In this document: in pieces, positions 1 to 10,202 of the stretch
Layout: each line of letters starts with the position of its first letter
How positions within the stretch are numbered: the stretch's first letter is position 1
Assembly: GCA_903813345.2 (NCBI GenBank)
Contig: CAIIXF020000001.1
Coordinates: forward strand, 15,579,915 to 15,643,914
Reading direction: 5' to 3'
Length of the DNA: 64,000 nt
From: Owenia fusiformis
Taxonomy: Eukaryota > Annelida > Polychaeta > Sabellida > Oweniidae
The notes under the pieces: generated by a model
Databases searched by the model: none
The model's input: the letters and a program-made list of their open reading frames with translations, nothing else
What the model was told of the DNA's origin: nothing
Position numbers and translations under genes: made by a program

Positions 1-1361
1 AAGCGGGAGGTCTTCACTCAGGAAAGATGTAAAACGCATCCTGGGATTCAGCAGAAACAGCTCCGAAATAATTCAGAACTAAGGTTGCATTCATGAATTC
101 AGCTGCCGGCTGGTGGTTTAACCTACTTTTTATCAGTGGTAAACTCAATGACTTATAGTGGCAGGTACTACTCATGAGTTAAATGAGTTGAATTCACCTG
201 CCAGATGACGGCTGGTGGTTTAACCTAGTTTTTAACGTGACAGTCACTATTCATATTTAAATGACTTGGACATGAATTAGCCTAGTTGGTAATCTGTCAG
301 CCGTCAGTTGAATTGGCGAATGCTACCTCGGCGCCCAACAATGCGTTTATACCCGGGTGTTTATACTTCATGTTATGCATGTAGTTTCTTGTTTTATTGT
401 TAACACTTAAAAGTTAATAATTAAGGGTTAAAATCTTTCAGGTATTCATAAATAGTTGGCTTAGGTCTGTTGACAGTGATGATGACAATTTTGATGGCGA
501 GCTCTACATTCATTTCGAATAATTAATCTTTAGGAATTTTGCGTACTATATTTAAGTTTATACATTTTTATTTATTAGAGCTAGCATTCTGATTTTTTAT
601 CAGAGCCAAGCACTAGAATGCTTGAAAGAGAGAGTCTTCATATTCAAAAAGTGGTAAAGGCTGTTAATTCCACGATTTAACGCTAGCTTTACATTTCCTT
701 TGCTTTGTTTTATAAGAAGGTTGAGTTACACGTTTTTAAAAGAACTTGTACCCGAGCGTGTACTATTTCGTTCCCGACCGGGGAATACTGTTCCACTCTC
801 ATATTCACTTGGGACTGTTTTCCGTATGTCATTATACTCAATCGGCCAAGTAAACAGTACACAGGGGAGAAATAATTATCTAGAGAACCACGTTCACATA
901 CAAGTTGTTTTTTAAGAAACGTGTGTTTTAACCCTATTATCATCTTAGCAGACGGGGACAAACTTGCAAAAATACATGTAGATTATTGCAGCATGATTAT
1001 AGATAAAACTGATTATTTTAATTAAGCTAATTACTTTTTGTGCTTCTTTAATCAATGACGTTTTCAACGGTTAATTGTGTTGCTTTGTTGTTGATTTTTT
1101 TTTAATTTTTTACTTATAGTTGCTTTACAAAATTCTTGCTTTCATTTCTTGTGACAGTTTTTTTTCATATCTTTGTGCATGGCTACCTGCATGTAGCATG
1201 ATGATTGACCGGGAATAATCTGACCGGGATAGACGTCCATGTTTATAACAGAGGCATATAAAGTCAAATGAAAAATTATTAATATGCCTCTGATTATTAT
1301 GAGACTGGATATTGGATATAAGACTGCTCGTATATCCATGAGAGGATGTAAGGGTTATTAT
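1..1361. other. Gene-free stretch
   Basis: AT-rich sequence with only short spurious reading frames that resemble no family. Bases 70-300 hold a few loosely repeated phrases (GGCTGGTGGTTTAACCTA appears at about 108 and 210). Nothing else is recognised. Confidence 0.5.
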
Positions 1362-2291
1362 TGTGTCACCATCAGAATCGGTGAGACAAATGACATATTG
1401 TTATAGTCTCCAACTTCTTGTGGACGGTGTTCGATGGTTTGTGTTCGGAGTTCGGTGGTTGGTATTTTAAAAACTGGTCTGAACGGTTATTATTCACGAT
1501 TCCCACAATTTGTCATATTGGTCCCCAGTCGCTCTTCCCAGCAAAAAGTCCGAGTCACAAGTTATTTTAATACACAGCGGGGGCGTAACCAGCTTTCAGT
1601 CAGGTTGCCGGGGGCGATCGTGGCATGAGCAAGGCAAAAACAATTTTTTGAATTTTACAAAAATTGATGCAACTGCCTTCAAAAGTGAGCTAGACGTTTT
1701 CAATTTAAAGCTCGTTTCTTCTTCTATTCAATGGTTCTATTTTATTGGTTATCGGGGTCGCACCCATCCCCCCCCCCCCACTACGCCTTTGCATAGTACT
1801 GAACACAATAAAGTGCAGGCCTTGAAAGGCGTAATATGATATCAATTTGAAATTACAAAACAGTATACATATGTAATGTCTCCACTTAGTTTAATTTTCT
1901 GAGGATACAATGGGGAAATGAAGATAATTTCTTCAAAGCTTGATTGAACTATATCAGAAATCCCGAAACTTGATTACATTTGCTTTCAAAATGTTTGCTC
2001 TTTCCAAATATCATGAAAATTGATTGCAATTATGTTTGATGAAAAATCAAACTGCTGTCAAATGTCGGCTTATGCGATTCAAGTTGATTCCCATGAACAA
2101 GATGACACTACATGTATAACCTAGGATCATCCTAGGTATAATCTATAATAATCATTACTCAAAGTACTATTAATCTGCCTGTGTGATTACATTTTGTTAC
2201 AAATGCCAAACGTCAAACACCAACCGCCAAACATCGATCGTCCACAAAAAAAGTTGGAGACAAATGTGTCTACTTGTGGTGGAGTGACATA
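1362..2291. repeat. TIR element, TGTCACCACTTGTGG family
   Basis: Bases 1365-1470 recur in inverted orientation at about 2190-2291. The shared words are GTCTCCAACTT, TTGTGGAC and GGTTGGT. The interior has no convincing coding sequence; the reading frames across 1434-1839 hit a C-run and resemble nothing. Relatives of one arm lie at 26728-26800, 53632-53745 and 63735-63852, so this is a dispersed non-autonomous family. Confidence 0.5.
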
Positions 2292-4363
2292 GATATAAGA
2301 CCCCCCCCCCTCCCAATCAGTTCCTAGATTATTAAGGATTAATATACTTCAAGGTTCTTGCATTTGTTTATAATGAGGATAAAACCTTCGTTCCCTTATT
2401 AAAGTTCCACAAGATCATGAAGCCTGAATAGTTGATTTCACTTTGTCAAAAGTCATGGATGATTGCTGTTGGATAGGAATGAAATAAATAAAAAAAACTT
2501 GCCTATTGAATGTCTGTGCGAATGGTATCAAATAATTTCGATTTCTCAAAAGTTGCCTTTCCTCTCACTTCCTTTTATCTATATAATCACATATTAATTG
2601 GATCAATACAGACTCGATTTCCTCTGCCAACAATGCCATTGCAATGTAATGACGGGAAACGGTCGCTGGAATAAGCAATCAGACGTCTCAATTTGTTGAA
2701 CGTTTGTTTTTGTGAATGTTACTAGAAAACAATGCGTAATTCTGATTTTGATATTGTTGCAATGCACATAAAGCATAGTTCAGCATTTCAAGTCATGAGC
2801 ATTTGATAAAGGGGAAGGGGTGGCGTAAATAATTTCTGACTGCCAAGACTGCCATTTCTGACTGCCCTTCTCAAGAAACCCCATTATACCAAACCCTTCA
2901 CCCACGCAAACACGCACTCAGTCCATGTTGGGTAGGGAAATAGAAACGGATTAGGCCCACGGGGGGGGGGGGGGTAAAACTGCACCCCCTTGAAGACAGG
3001 TTTCTGACGGGCCCGACCCCCTCCCCCCGGCAAAAGCAGGTTATGAATAATGTAGCCAGTCCATGTTAGTTTTTCGGAGATATCCTTGAAGAATTCTCAA
3101 CTTATCAAGACAGATAACAATATAAATTGTAGATGGCAAAATAATCTGATCTGATTTTGCTTGCAATTTGTCTGCCTTTAACAGTCTAATTTCATAGTTA
3201 TGCAATAAAAATCCCCATGGCAAAAGCAGGCCGCTACTTATAATTTAAAGTGTTTAGTCGGTCCATGATAGTGTCTGGGAGTTGTCTCTGAAGAATTCTC
3301 AACATATCAAGATAAGAGCTGATAATATAAAATGTAGATGGCAAAATAAAACGGCATGCACCTCTAAACATATGCTCATTAATTAATATGGTTACAAGCA
3401 ACAGAAGGATAATCTTTAAATGATTGCAACGCATTATCTATTTTAGCTGGAATCAAGTTGTTTCTAACTCATGCGACAAAACGGAAAATGGTTTAGAAAA
3501 TAAATCAATAAGATCAACGTTATACAATGTTGAAAACAAAACAGATAGTAAAAAATCTTATTCTAATTTAATTCCTAAATAAAGTCTCAACCCTCCAGAC
3601 ACTGGTGACATTTGACCGCATTTGAAAGACTTTATCTAATTTAAATAATCAAATCAAATCAAATCAAAAGTAAAACATGCAAACAGGTATAACTGCTTAT
3701 TTGAGAATATCCGAGGAAATGTGTGTCCGGGATGTATGACGCAGATTTCAAGTCCTACATCGCCGTTGAATACCCTGAAAAGAAATCTGCTTATGATAAG
3801 TTATTCTTTTTATACCATGGTCAGAGCAATGGTCTCAGTATATAATAGTAAGTGATAAATCACATATTTGGGATATGGATGATATTGGGATTAGAGGGAT
3901 GATATGGATATCAACCCGGGTATTTATTCAAAAATTTTCAATTTTCAAAAAAGTTATTTGTTTCAAAATTTTTCATTTTTTCAAACATTTTCTCTCATTC
4001 AAAAAGGATTTTAGATGTATGTTGCTCTTGACCATGGTATAAGGTCGTTATTCACCTGTCGGGATGATATTGAGAATATTCCTCGGATGGTATCAATATT
4101 TCACTCTGTCACTGCGTTCCCTCGGGAAATATTAATATCATGTGATATTCTCCATAGCAAATCCCTCTTGGTGAATAACTTCTTTGTATATACTTTCAAC
4201 TAATTTAACAATGAAACAGAAACACAATGCATGCCAAACATTATCTATTGTATTATTGTATATATGGTTATTTCATAGTTTGCACTTGTATTCAGCAACT
4301 GTGTTTCTCAAACCCAATATGGGATAAACATTTTTAGGGTTAACACGTCAGACTTAACACGTC
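2292..4363. other. Gene-free stretch with a local tandem duplication
   Basis: No gene recognised. A roughly 130-bp segment starting GGCAAAAGCAGG at 3028 is repeated, diverged, from 3219 (shared GAAGAATTCTCAAC and TGTAGATGGCAAAATAA). C and G homopolymer runs occur near 2300 and 2960. Confidence 0.45.
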
Positions 4364-4369
4364 GCTTGA

Positions 4370-4602
4370 AGTAGTTACAGAAACGAGAGTTCTGACGCAC
4401 CTTTAACATTGAGTCCTATGGGGAGGGACACGATTTTTCATAGTACCCTCCCTAACATGGGCTCCAATGGGGAGGGACATCTGTGAGCCTCCCTGAGCTC
4501 GGGAGGCACATACGGGGACCCCACCCCTCCCCCCTCGGCGTGGTGGCGTGTACATATTTCGGGAATCTCGGGCCCTAAGAGTAACGGACGCCCTACCCCA
4601 CG
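4370..4602 (+). repeat. Left terminal inverted repeat of the Polinton-like element
   Basis: 233 bp, the reverse complement of 8511-8743 apart from about one substitution (near 4410) and two compensating 1-bp indels (a C-run near 4530 and the GTAACGG context near 4580). Such high arm identity points to recent movement or gene conversion between ends. Confidence 0.9.
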
Positions 4603-4614
4603 ACTATACGTTCC

Positions 4615-5150
4615 GGAAGTTAGCCATTTTGACAGGAAGTCAGCCATTTTGACCGGAAGTCAGCCCGGAAGTCAGCCATTTAACCGGAAGTCGGCCATTT
4701 TGAAGCTTTCTAGCAGGAAGTCAGCCATTTTGCATCTGTCTGGGCAAGAGGGTGACATCATAGCGGAAGTGAGGCATCTTTTAGTCGGCCTGGGTAGGTT
4801 TTAAAACGGAAGTTAGCCATCTTTTCCCTACCTCCTCCCACTTCCTCCTTACCTCCTCCTTACCTCCCCCCGCCTCCTCCCTACCTCATCATTACCTCCT
4901 CCCTATATCCTCCTTACCTCTTCCCACCTCTTCCTTACCTTCTCCCACCTCCTCTCTACCTCCTCCCGCTTCCTCCTTACCTCCTCCCACCTCCTCCCTA
5001 CCTCATCATTACCTCCTCCTTACCTCCTCAAACCTCTTCCTTACCTCCTCCCACCTCCTCCCTACCTCCTCCTTACCTCATACCTCCTCCTACTTCCACC
5101 CAACCTCCTCCTGTCTCTTCTCCATCTTCCAAACCTCCTCCCCTCCCTTT
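4615..5150. repeat. Subterminal GGAAGTCAGCCATTT repeats and polypyrimidine tract
   Basis: Just inside the left TIR, 4615-4735 holds five or six loose copies of CGGAAGTCAGCCATTTTGA. From about 4826 to 5150 the + strand is almost pure pyrimidine (CCTCCTCCCTACCT-type units of about 12 bp). Subterminal repeats often bind transposase; the mirror-like homopyrimidine tract could form triplex DNA or act as the promoter of the ATPase gene, which starts 170 bp downstream. Both roles are inference. Confidence 0.7.
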
Positions 5151-5318
5151 ACTTTAATATTCAATAGTTTATAATGTCATAAATGCCTGTTTATGTTTAC
5201 AATTGATCTTAATTGACACATTTTGAACCAATCACAATACTGCACATTAGAATATTCTTATATATTTTAAGTTGTCCATGTTTTGAGTCATTTTACTGAT
5301 AGATCTTGAACAGACAAC

Positions 5319-6909
5319 ATGTCTTTCAATTGTTCTGAGTGTAGTGTGAATTTTACGAGAGGTGATAACCTATCAAGGCATATGAATAAGTTTCATGGAG
5401 AAAAAATGCATCAGTCTGATGTTATGCTGAAACATCCGTTTACTATGATAGCAGGTATAGGCATGGACATGTTGAAATTAAAAGTCTGATAGGTTTCTAA
5501 ATATAGAAAGAGAGCATGTCAATTTATTAAAAAAAAAATTTTTTGTTGTATTTTCAGCCGGACCAACATCGTCGGGGAAGACCTGGCTTATGAAGCACTT
5601 GATCAAAAATGTTGAACGGTATATATCCCCAATTCCTAGAAGAATCATCTGGTGTTATGGTCAATGGCAGCCTGCCTACGAAGAGCTAAGAAAATACCCA
5701 CATTTGGAATTTGTGAAGGGAATACCAGAGGATATTGATGATTCAAGATACCTTGACACTTCAGTTCCTACTTTGATACTTCTCGATGATCTTATGAATG
5801 AGGCAACAAATGATCAACGGATATGTGATCTCTATAGCAAAGGCAGTCACCATCGAAATCTGTCTGTGATATGCCTACTCCAGAATATGTATCATCAAGG
5901 AAAAATGAATAGATCGATGAGCTTAAACTCTCACTATATGATACTGTTTAATAACCCGAGAGATCGCCAACAGGTGGCATTCTTATCGAGGCAGATGTAC
6001 CCCGGAAATGGAAACAAGTTGGTCAGAGCATATACCAACGCAACTAGTCGACCCTATGGTTACCTGCTTCTTGATCTGAAGCAAGAAACTTCGGAGCACA
6101 GCAGATTGAAACCAAATGCCTTTACTAAAAGTGAAGTTGAATTTGAAAGTCATCACGATTCCCGCAACTTCAAGGAACCAATGAATGATTCAAAACACTT
6201 ACTTGAAAGACAGGGTATTTCAGAAGTTGACTATCCGACGACAACATTTATAAATAGTAGTGATGTTAAGAACTACCCTTACATGGAACGTGAATTTCGA
6301 GAAGACAGCATGGTATCCTGTGATGACTGTGGTTTAGTATTTGATAGCATTCACGACTTACAGAGGCATATAAAAAAGTGGTGTCAAGATCAGGGACCAC
6401 TACCCAAGAGGATGAGGACCCAATCTACCCAAAATATTGAGGAGAAGATTCCTCAAGACAAAGACAATGACGTTGATGACGATGATGGTGATTTGAAAGC
6501 AAATGAAACATTTGCATTCTTAAAGAAGTGGTCTATAAGACAGAATGAGGAAGACCACCGACGTAAAGTGGATGAGTATATGGATAGAGGGATGGATAAG
6601 ACAGAGGCTGTAGAAAAGGCAGATAATAAACTATTGTCAAAGAATAAGGAAGAATTTATAAAAGGATATAAACAATTCGTCAAGCTAACGGTTGATGTAA
6701 AAGACAATGCGTTACACAGAAATATAATTGATTCAATAAATAATATGATGAGGAGGGGTGTCTCTGTGAACTTAGCCATTAGGAAGACACTTTTAAAAAA
6801 CAAACACAAGTTTGATGAGGTCTTTATAGAGGATACAGACCAGGAAAGTAGCTCCGAGGAAGAACAGAGTGAATCCGAAAACGAGGCTGTTGAATCAAGC
6901 ACTGAGTGA
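5319..6909 (+). CDS. Polinton-type packaging ATPase (A32/FtsK-HerA-like) with zinc fingers, two exons
   Basis: Exon 1 is 5319-5454 and exon 2 is 5558-6909, joined across a 103-bp GT-AG intron, giving about 495 residues. Exon 1 encodes a classical C2H2 finger (C5, C8, H21, H26). The splice falls just before Walker A, GPTSSGKT (residues 47-54). The hydrophobic Walker B strand LILLDDL follows near 118-124, then a conserved block containing KGSHHRNLSV and NNPRDRQQ. As I recall, this arrangement matches the ATPases of Polintons and adintovirus-like elements, which pump DNA into capsids. A second finger of C2HC type lies near residue 300, followed by a lysine/glutamate-rich region and a very acidic tail. 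Starting at 5590 would lose the P-loop, so the spliced start is preferred. With no capsid genes in the element, a packaging role is puzzling. Confidence 0.75.
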
Positions 6910-6968
6910 TAAATATTAGCAATTTAAAGAGAGATCGTCATTAAGGAGTCAGATTCCGACAGTGTAAG

Positions 6969-8066
6969 ATGGCATATCAAGACTATTTAAAGAAATTATA
7001 CTTTGACAGTCGAAATTCTGGAGCCTTTGCTGGACCAGACAAACTCTATAGAGCTGTACTAAATGATGGGAAATACCAGCTGTCCCGTTATCAGATAAAG
7101 AAATGGCTGGACAATCAAGAAGCTTATGGCCTACAGAGACCTTATAAGAAACGATTCGCTCGTAACAAAGTATATGTCTCGCATATTGACGAACAATGGG
7201 ATGCAGATCTTATGGATGTCTCTAATATATCATCGCAGAATGACGGGATAAAGTATATCCTGGTTGCGATTGACATTATGTCTCGCTTTGCCTGGGTTAG
7301 ACCGCTACACTCCAAAACTGGAAAGGCAGTGGCGGAGGCTTTCGATGATATATTGAAAGAAGGTCGACAACCAGATGTCACTAGGACGGACAAAGGTCAA
7401 GAATTCCGCGCTAAGGTTGTACAAACATTGTTGAATAGATGGGGAGTCCGCCATTTTGTTACGGGTAATACCCCCAAGGCCAACTATGCAGAAAGATTGA
7501 TAAAGACGTTAAAGACTAAAATAATGAGGTATATCACGTACAAACAGAACCATAGATTTATAGACAATTTACAAAACTTTGTGAAGAGTTATAACGCCAC
7601 TTGGCATAGGGGTATAAAAATGGCTCCTAAAAATGTATCTAAAGACGATGAATTGGTTATTTGGTGGCGGATGTATTATCCTAAATCAACTATCGTTAAA
7701 ACCAAATCTAATCACATCTTTAAATTCCCCATTGGAGCTCTGGTAAGAATTACCCAGTCGAGACATGTTTTTAGTAGAGAATACGACCAACATTGGACAG
7801 GGGAAATTTTTAAAGTAACGAAACGTTTTATTAGGCAGGGCCTCCCATTATATCGTTTAAATGATTTTCAAAATGAAGACATTAAGGGTACTTTTTACCA
7901 ATCGGAGCTTCAAAGAGTACAAGCGAATGAAGATGATATTTGGAAAGTAGAAAAAATCTTGAAAACACGAACTAGACGAGGGCAACGGGAACATTTAGTG
8001 CGTTGGCAATATTGGCCAAAAAAGTTTGATTCGTGGGTTAAAGATTCCGATTTAATACCTTTGTAA
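6969..8066 (+). CDS. Polinton-type DDE integrase with C-terminal chromodomain
   Basis: 365 residues, one exon, starting 59 bp after the ATPase stop. The rve-fold core carries the triad in the expected contexts: D80 (QWDADLMD), D141 (TRTDKGQEF) and E175 (NYAERLIKTLK), with 33 residues between the second D and the E. Residues 323-363 form a chromodomain-like module (VEKIL, HLVRWQYWP, SWV), as in Polinton and chromovirus integrases, where it guides insertion to marked chromatin. The protein should process and join the TIR ends with a 6-bp stagger, matching the GCTTGA duplication. No stop or frameshift interrupts it, so it may be active. A Ty3 or Ginger integrase is the alternative; the ends and target duplication favour Polinton. 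Confidence 0.85.
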   Translation: MAYQDYLKKLYFDSRNSGAFAGPDKLYRAVLNDGKYQLSRYQIKKWLDNQEAYGLQRPYKKRFARNKVYVSHIDEQWDADLMDVSNISSQNDGIKYILVAIDIMSRFAWVRPLHSKTGKAVAEAFDDILKEGRQPDVTRTDKGQEFRAKVVQTLLNRWGVRHFVTGNTPKANYAERLIKTLKTKIMRYITYKQNHRFIDNLQNFVKSYNATWHRGIKMAPKNVSKDDELVIWWRMYYPKSTIVKTKSNHIFKFPIGALVRITQSRHVFSREYDQHWTGEIFKVTKRFIRQGLPLYRLNDFQNEDIKGTFYQSELQRVQANEDDIWKVEKILKTRTRRGQREHLVRWQYWPKKFDSWVKDSDLIPL

Positions 8067-8510
8067 TTTGTGTATGATTCAATGAAGAATTTTGAATGTT
8101 ATAATGTAAATATGTATTATAGTTGATGTATTTTGAAAAGAAGTGTGTTGACGAATTAGCAAATAAATATTTATCCCAACCAAATGTAACATCCATTAAA
8201 CGGTATGATCTTAAATCGATGAAGGACGTTACACTAATTAAAGTTGATGGATGGTTGATTGATAATCGATAATCGAGCTAGGTCCGCACTTTAAAGTACA
8301 GTCCAGAGTAATTTGTTTCGTAAACTGACAGCTGGATGACCTTAAAACGATAAGACCTCGCGAGTACGAAACGCCTGGTTGATAGGTAATCGATAATCCG
8401 CCTGGGCCGCACTTTATAAATAAGGCAGTGACATTTACGACGCGTACTGGTTTATCGATTTATTGTTTTTGGCGGGAATTCGAATAGTATCCTTACAGTA
8501 AACGTACAAA

Positions 8511-8743
8511 CGTGGGGTAGGGCGTCCGTTACCTTAGGGCCCGAGATTCCCGAAATATGTACACGCCACCACGCCGAGGGGGGGAGGGGTGGGGTCCCCG
8601 TATGTGCCTCCCGAGCTCAGGGAGGCTCACAGATGTCCCTCCCCATTGGAGCCCATGTTAGGGAGGGTACTATGAAAAATCGTGTCCCTCCCCATAGGAC
8701 TCCATGTTAAAGGTGCGTCAGAACTCTCGTTTCTGTAACTACT
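8511..8743 (-). repeat. Right terminal inverted repeat of the Polinton-like element
   Basis: Inverted partner of 4370-4602, ending exactly at the GCTTGA target duplication. Similarity stops abruptly at the inner CGTGGGGTAG. Confidence 0.9.
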
Positions 8744-8749
8744 GCTTGA

Positions 8750-10150
8750 GGCAAGATGCATAAACTATATAATTCCACGGCTATAACTTGAAAAACGCCA
8801 CTGTTGTGTCTATGCCCCTTCTGTATCTTACCCACGGGAACCTACAAAACAGAAAAATATATACATGTAATGACATTATGAAAAGGGGAAGTCCCGTCTA
8901 TATAAATCCCTAGGTTCAAGTCGTGGAAACATCCCCATATTTGCAACAAAACAATGATAAACCAAAGTCGGTAAGTAGTAGTTGTACCATATGCATGAAT
9001 TGTAGCTTTTGGGAAGGATGATAAAACGCAAAAAAATAATTTAAATACTTGGTGAAGTCTGGCATTCATGATCTGACAGGAAATTTAGGGAAAGCCTTGA
9101 TTATGATTAAACGTAAAAGCAAAAGTTGACCATTGTATCTTGGAGGTTATCATGACAAATGAAGACGACCACTGAATCCAAATCCAGTTCACTAAAACAA
9201 TGTATTATAAACAAATAAACTAAATCACTATTACTATTACATGTATTATAAAATAATAAATAGATAACGTGTTTTATATTCGTACAATGATGAATACATT
9301 GCAGCAAAGAGCTTGAAACAATGTTCACTGTTTACCCAGTTTAAGTTAAACTAAATAACAGCAACGCCAAAGCGTAGAAAATTAATATTTGATCTTGAAA
9401 GTATTAACATCAATTGCTAAGATTTGAACATTATGCTCTTGATGCAGAACACAATAGTGTTTTACTTTAATCGAATATGTTTATAATCATATCATATGAC
9501 ATTAATGATTGCGTCCCATTTCATGATTATATGGAGATGTTACCTTGACATACACGTATTTTCAGAAATATTTGTTATCGTTGGTAGAAAACGGTAGATC
9601 TAACGTACTCTGGAAAATGCCCTACCTGCCCCTGCCGTGAATTGTGTTTTAACGTTTACTTTTTATTACCTTTAAATGCTTAGTTTCATCCTTGGTCAGA
9701 GGGAATAGCAAATATGACGTAAATAAAGGGATTACAAGCTTTATTCCTGTTCTAGTCTACTGTGAAGAAACGTATACCCAGTTTTTGGGTACCCGGTTTT
9801 TTCGACCGGGTACTTTCTCGACCGGGTACCGGGTACCAAGTTGGAATCCCGCATGGAGGATTTAGTACCCGGTACCCGGTACCCGGTACCCGGTTTTTTC
9901 TACAAACCCGTGTCGGTGATATCCAATATCCAGCCACGCGCTACTGTTTACACTTGAACAGTGAATGAAATGCGTTCTTTTGATTGGTTATTGCAGAATT
10001 ATCAAATGATTCAATAGTAATTAGAGTTAAATAAATACTAATTTGACGTTCATTCATGATCTAAATAATATGTGTTAGAAATTACGTACATAAAAGTCTC
10101 ACTTTCATTGAAGAAAGATTTATAGATCGCCTTCATCTCCGGGCTGACCT
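8750..10150. other. Gene-free stretch with GGTACC palindrome block
   Basis: Mostly unique AT-rich sequence. Bases 9777-9900 are tandem GGGTACCC/GGTACC palindromes and can fold on themselves. The frames seen there on both strands are products of this repeat. The last part is the presumed upstream region of HSDL2. Confidence 0.5.
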
Positions 10151-10154
10151 TTGT

Positions 10155-10162
10155 ACTTCCGG
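10155..10162 (-). promoter_or_regulatory. ETS/GABP-like site upstream of HSDL2
   Basis: ACTTCCGG (CCGGAAGT on the other strand) lies about 40 bp before the HSDL2 start codon. GABP/ETS sites at this distance are common in housekeeping promoters. The role is inferred from motif and position only. Confidence 0.4.
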
Positions 10163-10202
10163 TTCAGTAATTCTAAAAAATTTTAATAAAAATTCTAATA
10201 AA

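Larger units (their letters stand above)
4370..8743 (+). mobile_element. Compact Polinton/Maverick-like DNA transposon (4374 bp)
   Basis: Both ends are defined to the base. The element begins AGTAGTTACAG and ends CTGTAACTACT, with 233-bp terminal inverted repeats. It is flanked by a perfect 6-bp target duplication, GCTTGA, at 4364-4369 and 8744-8749. AG/CT ends, long TIRs and 6-bp duplications are Polinton hallmarks. It encodes only two proteins, both on +: a P-loop ATPase with zinc fingers (5319-6909) and a DDE integrase with a C-terminal chromodomain (6969-8066). Known Polintons are 15-20 kb and also carry a protein-primed DNA polymerase B, a cysteine protease and capsid genes. All of these are missing here, yet both remaining frames are open and the TIRs are nearly identical, so the insertion looks young. 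It is either a deletion derivative mobilised in trans or a minimal lineage of its own. Confidence 0.88.

Noticed and set aside
6453-6902. 149-codon minus-strand frame
   Set aside because: Antisense shadow of the acidic, serine-rich tail of the Polinton-like ATPase.
9752-9968. Overlapping frames on both strands rich in proline, glycine and tyrosine
   Set aside because: Produced by the GGTACCCG palindrome block, which reads similarly on both strands.
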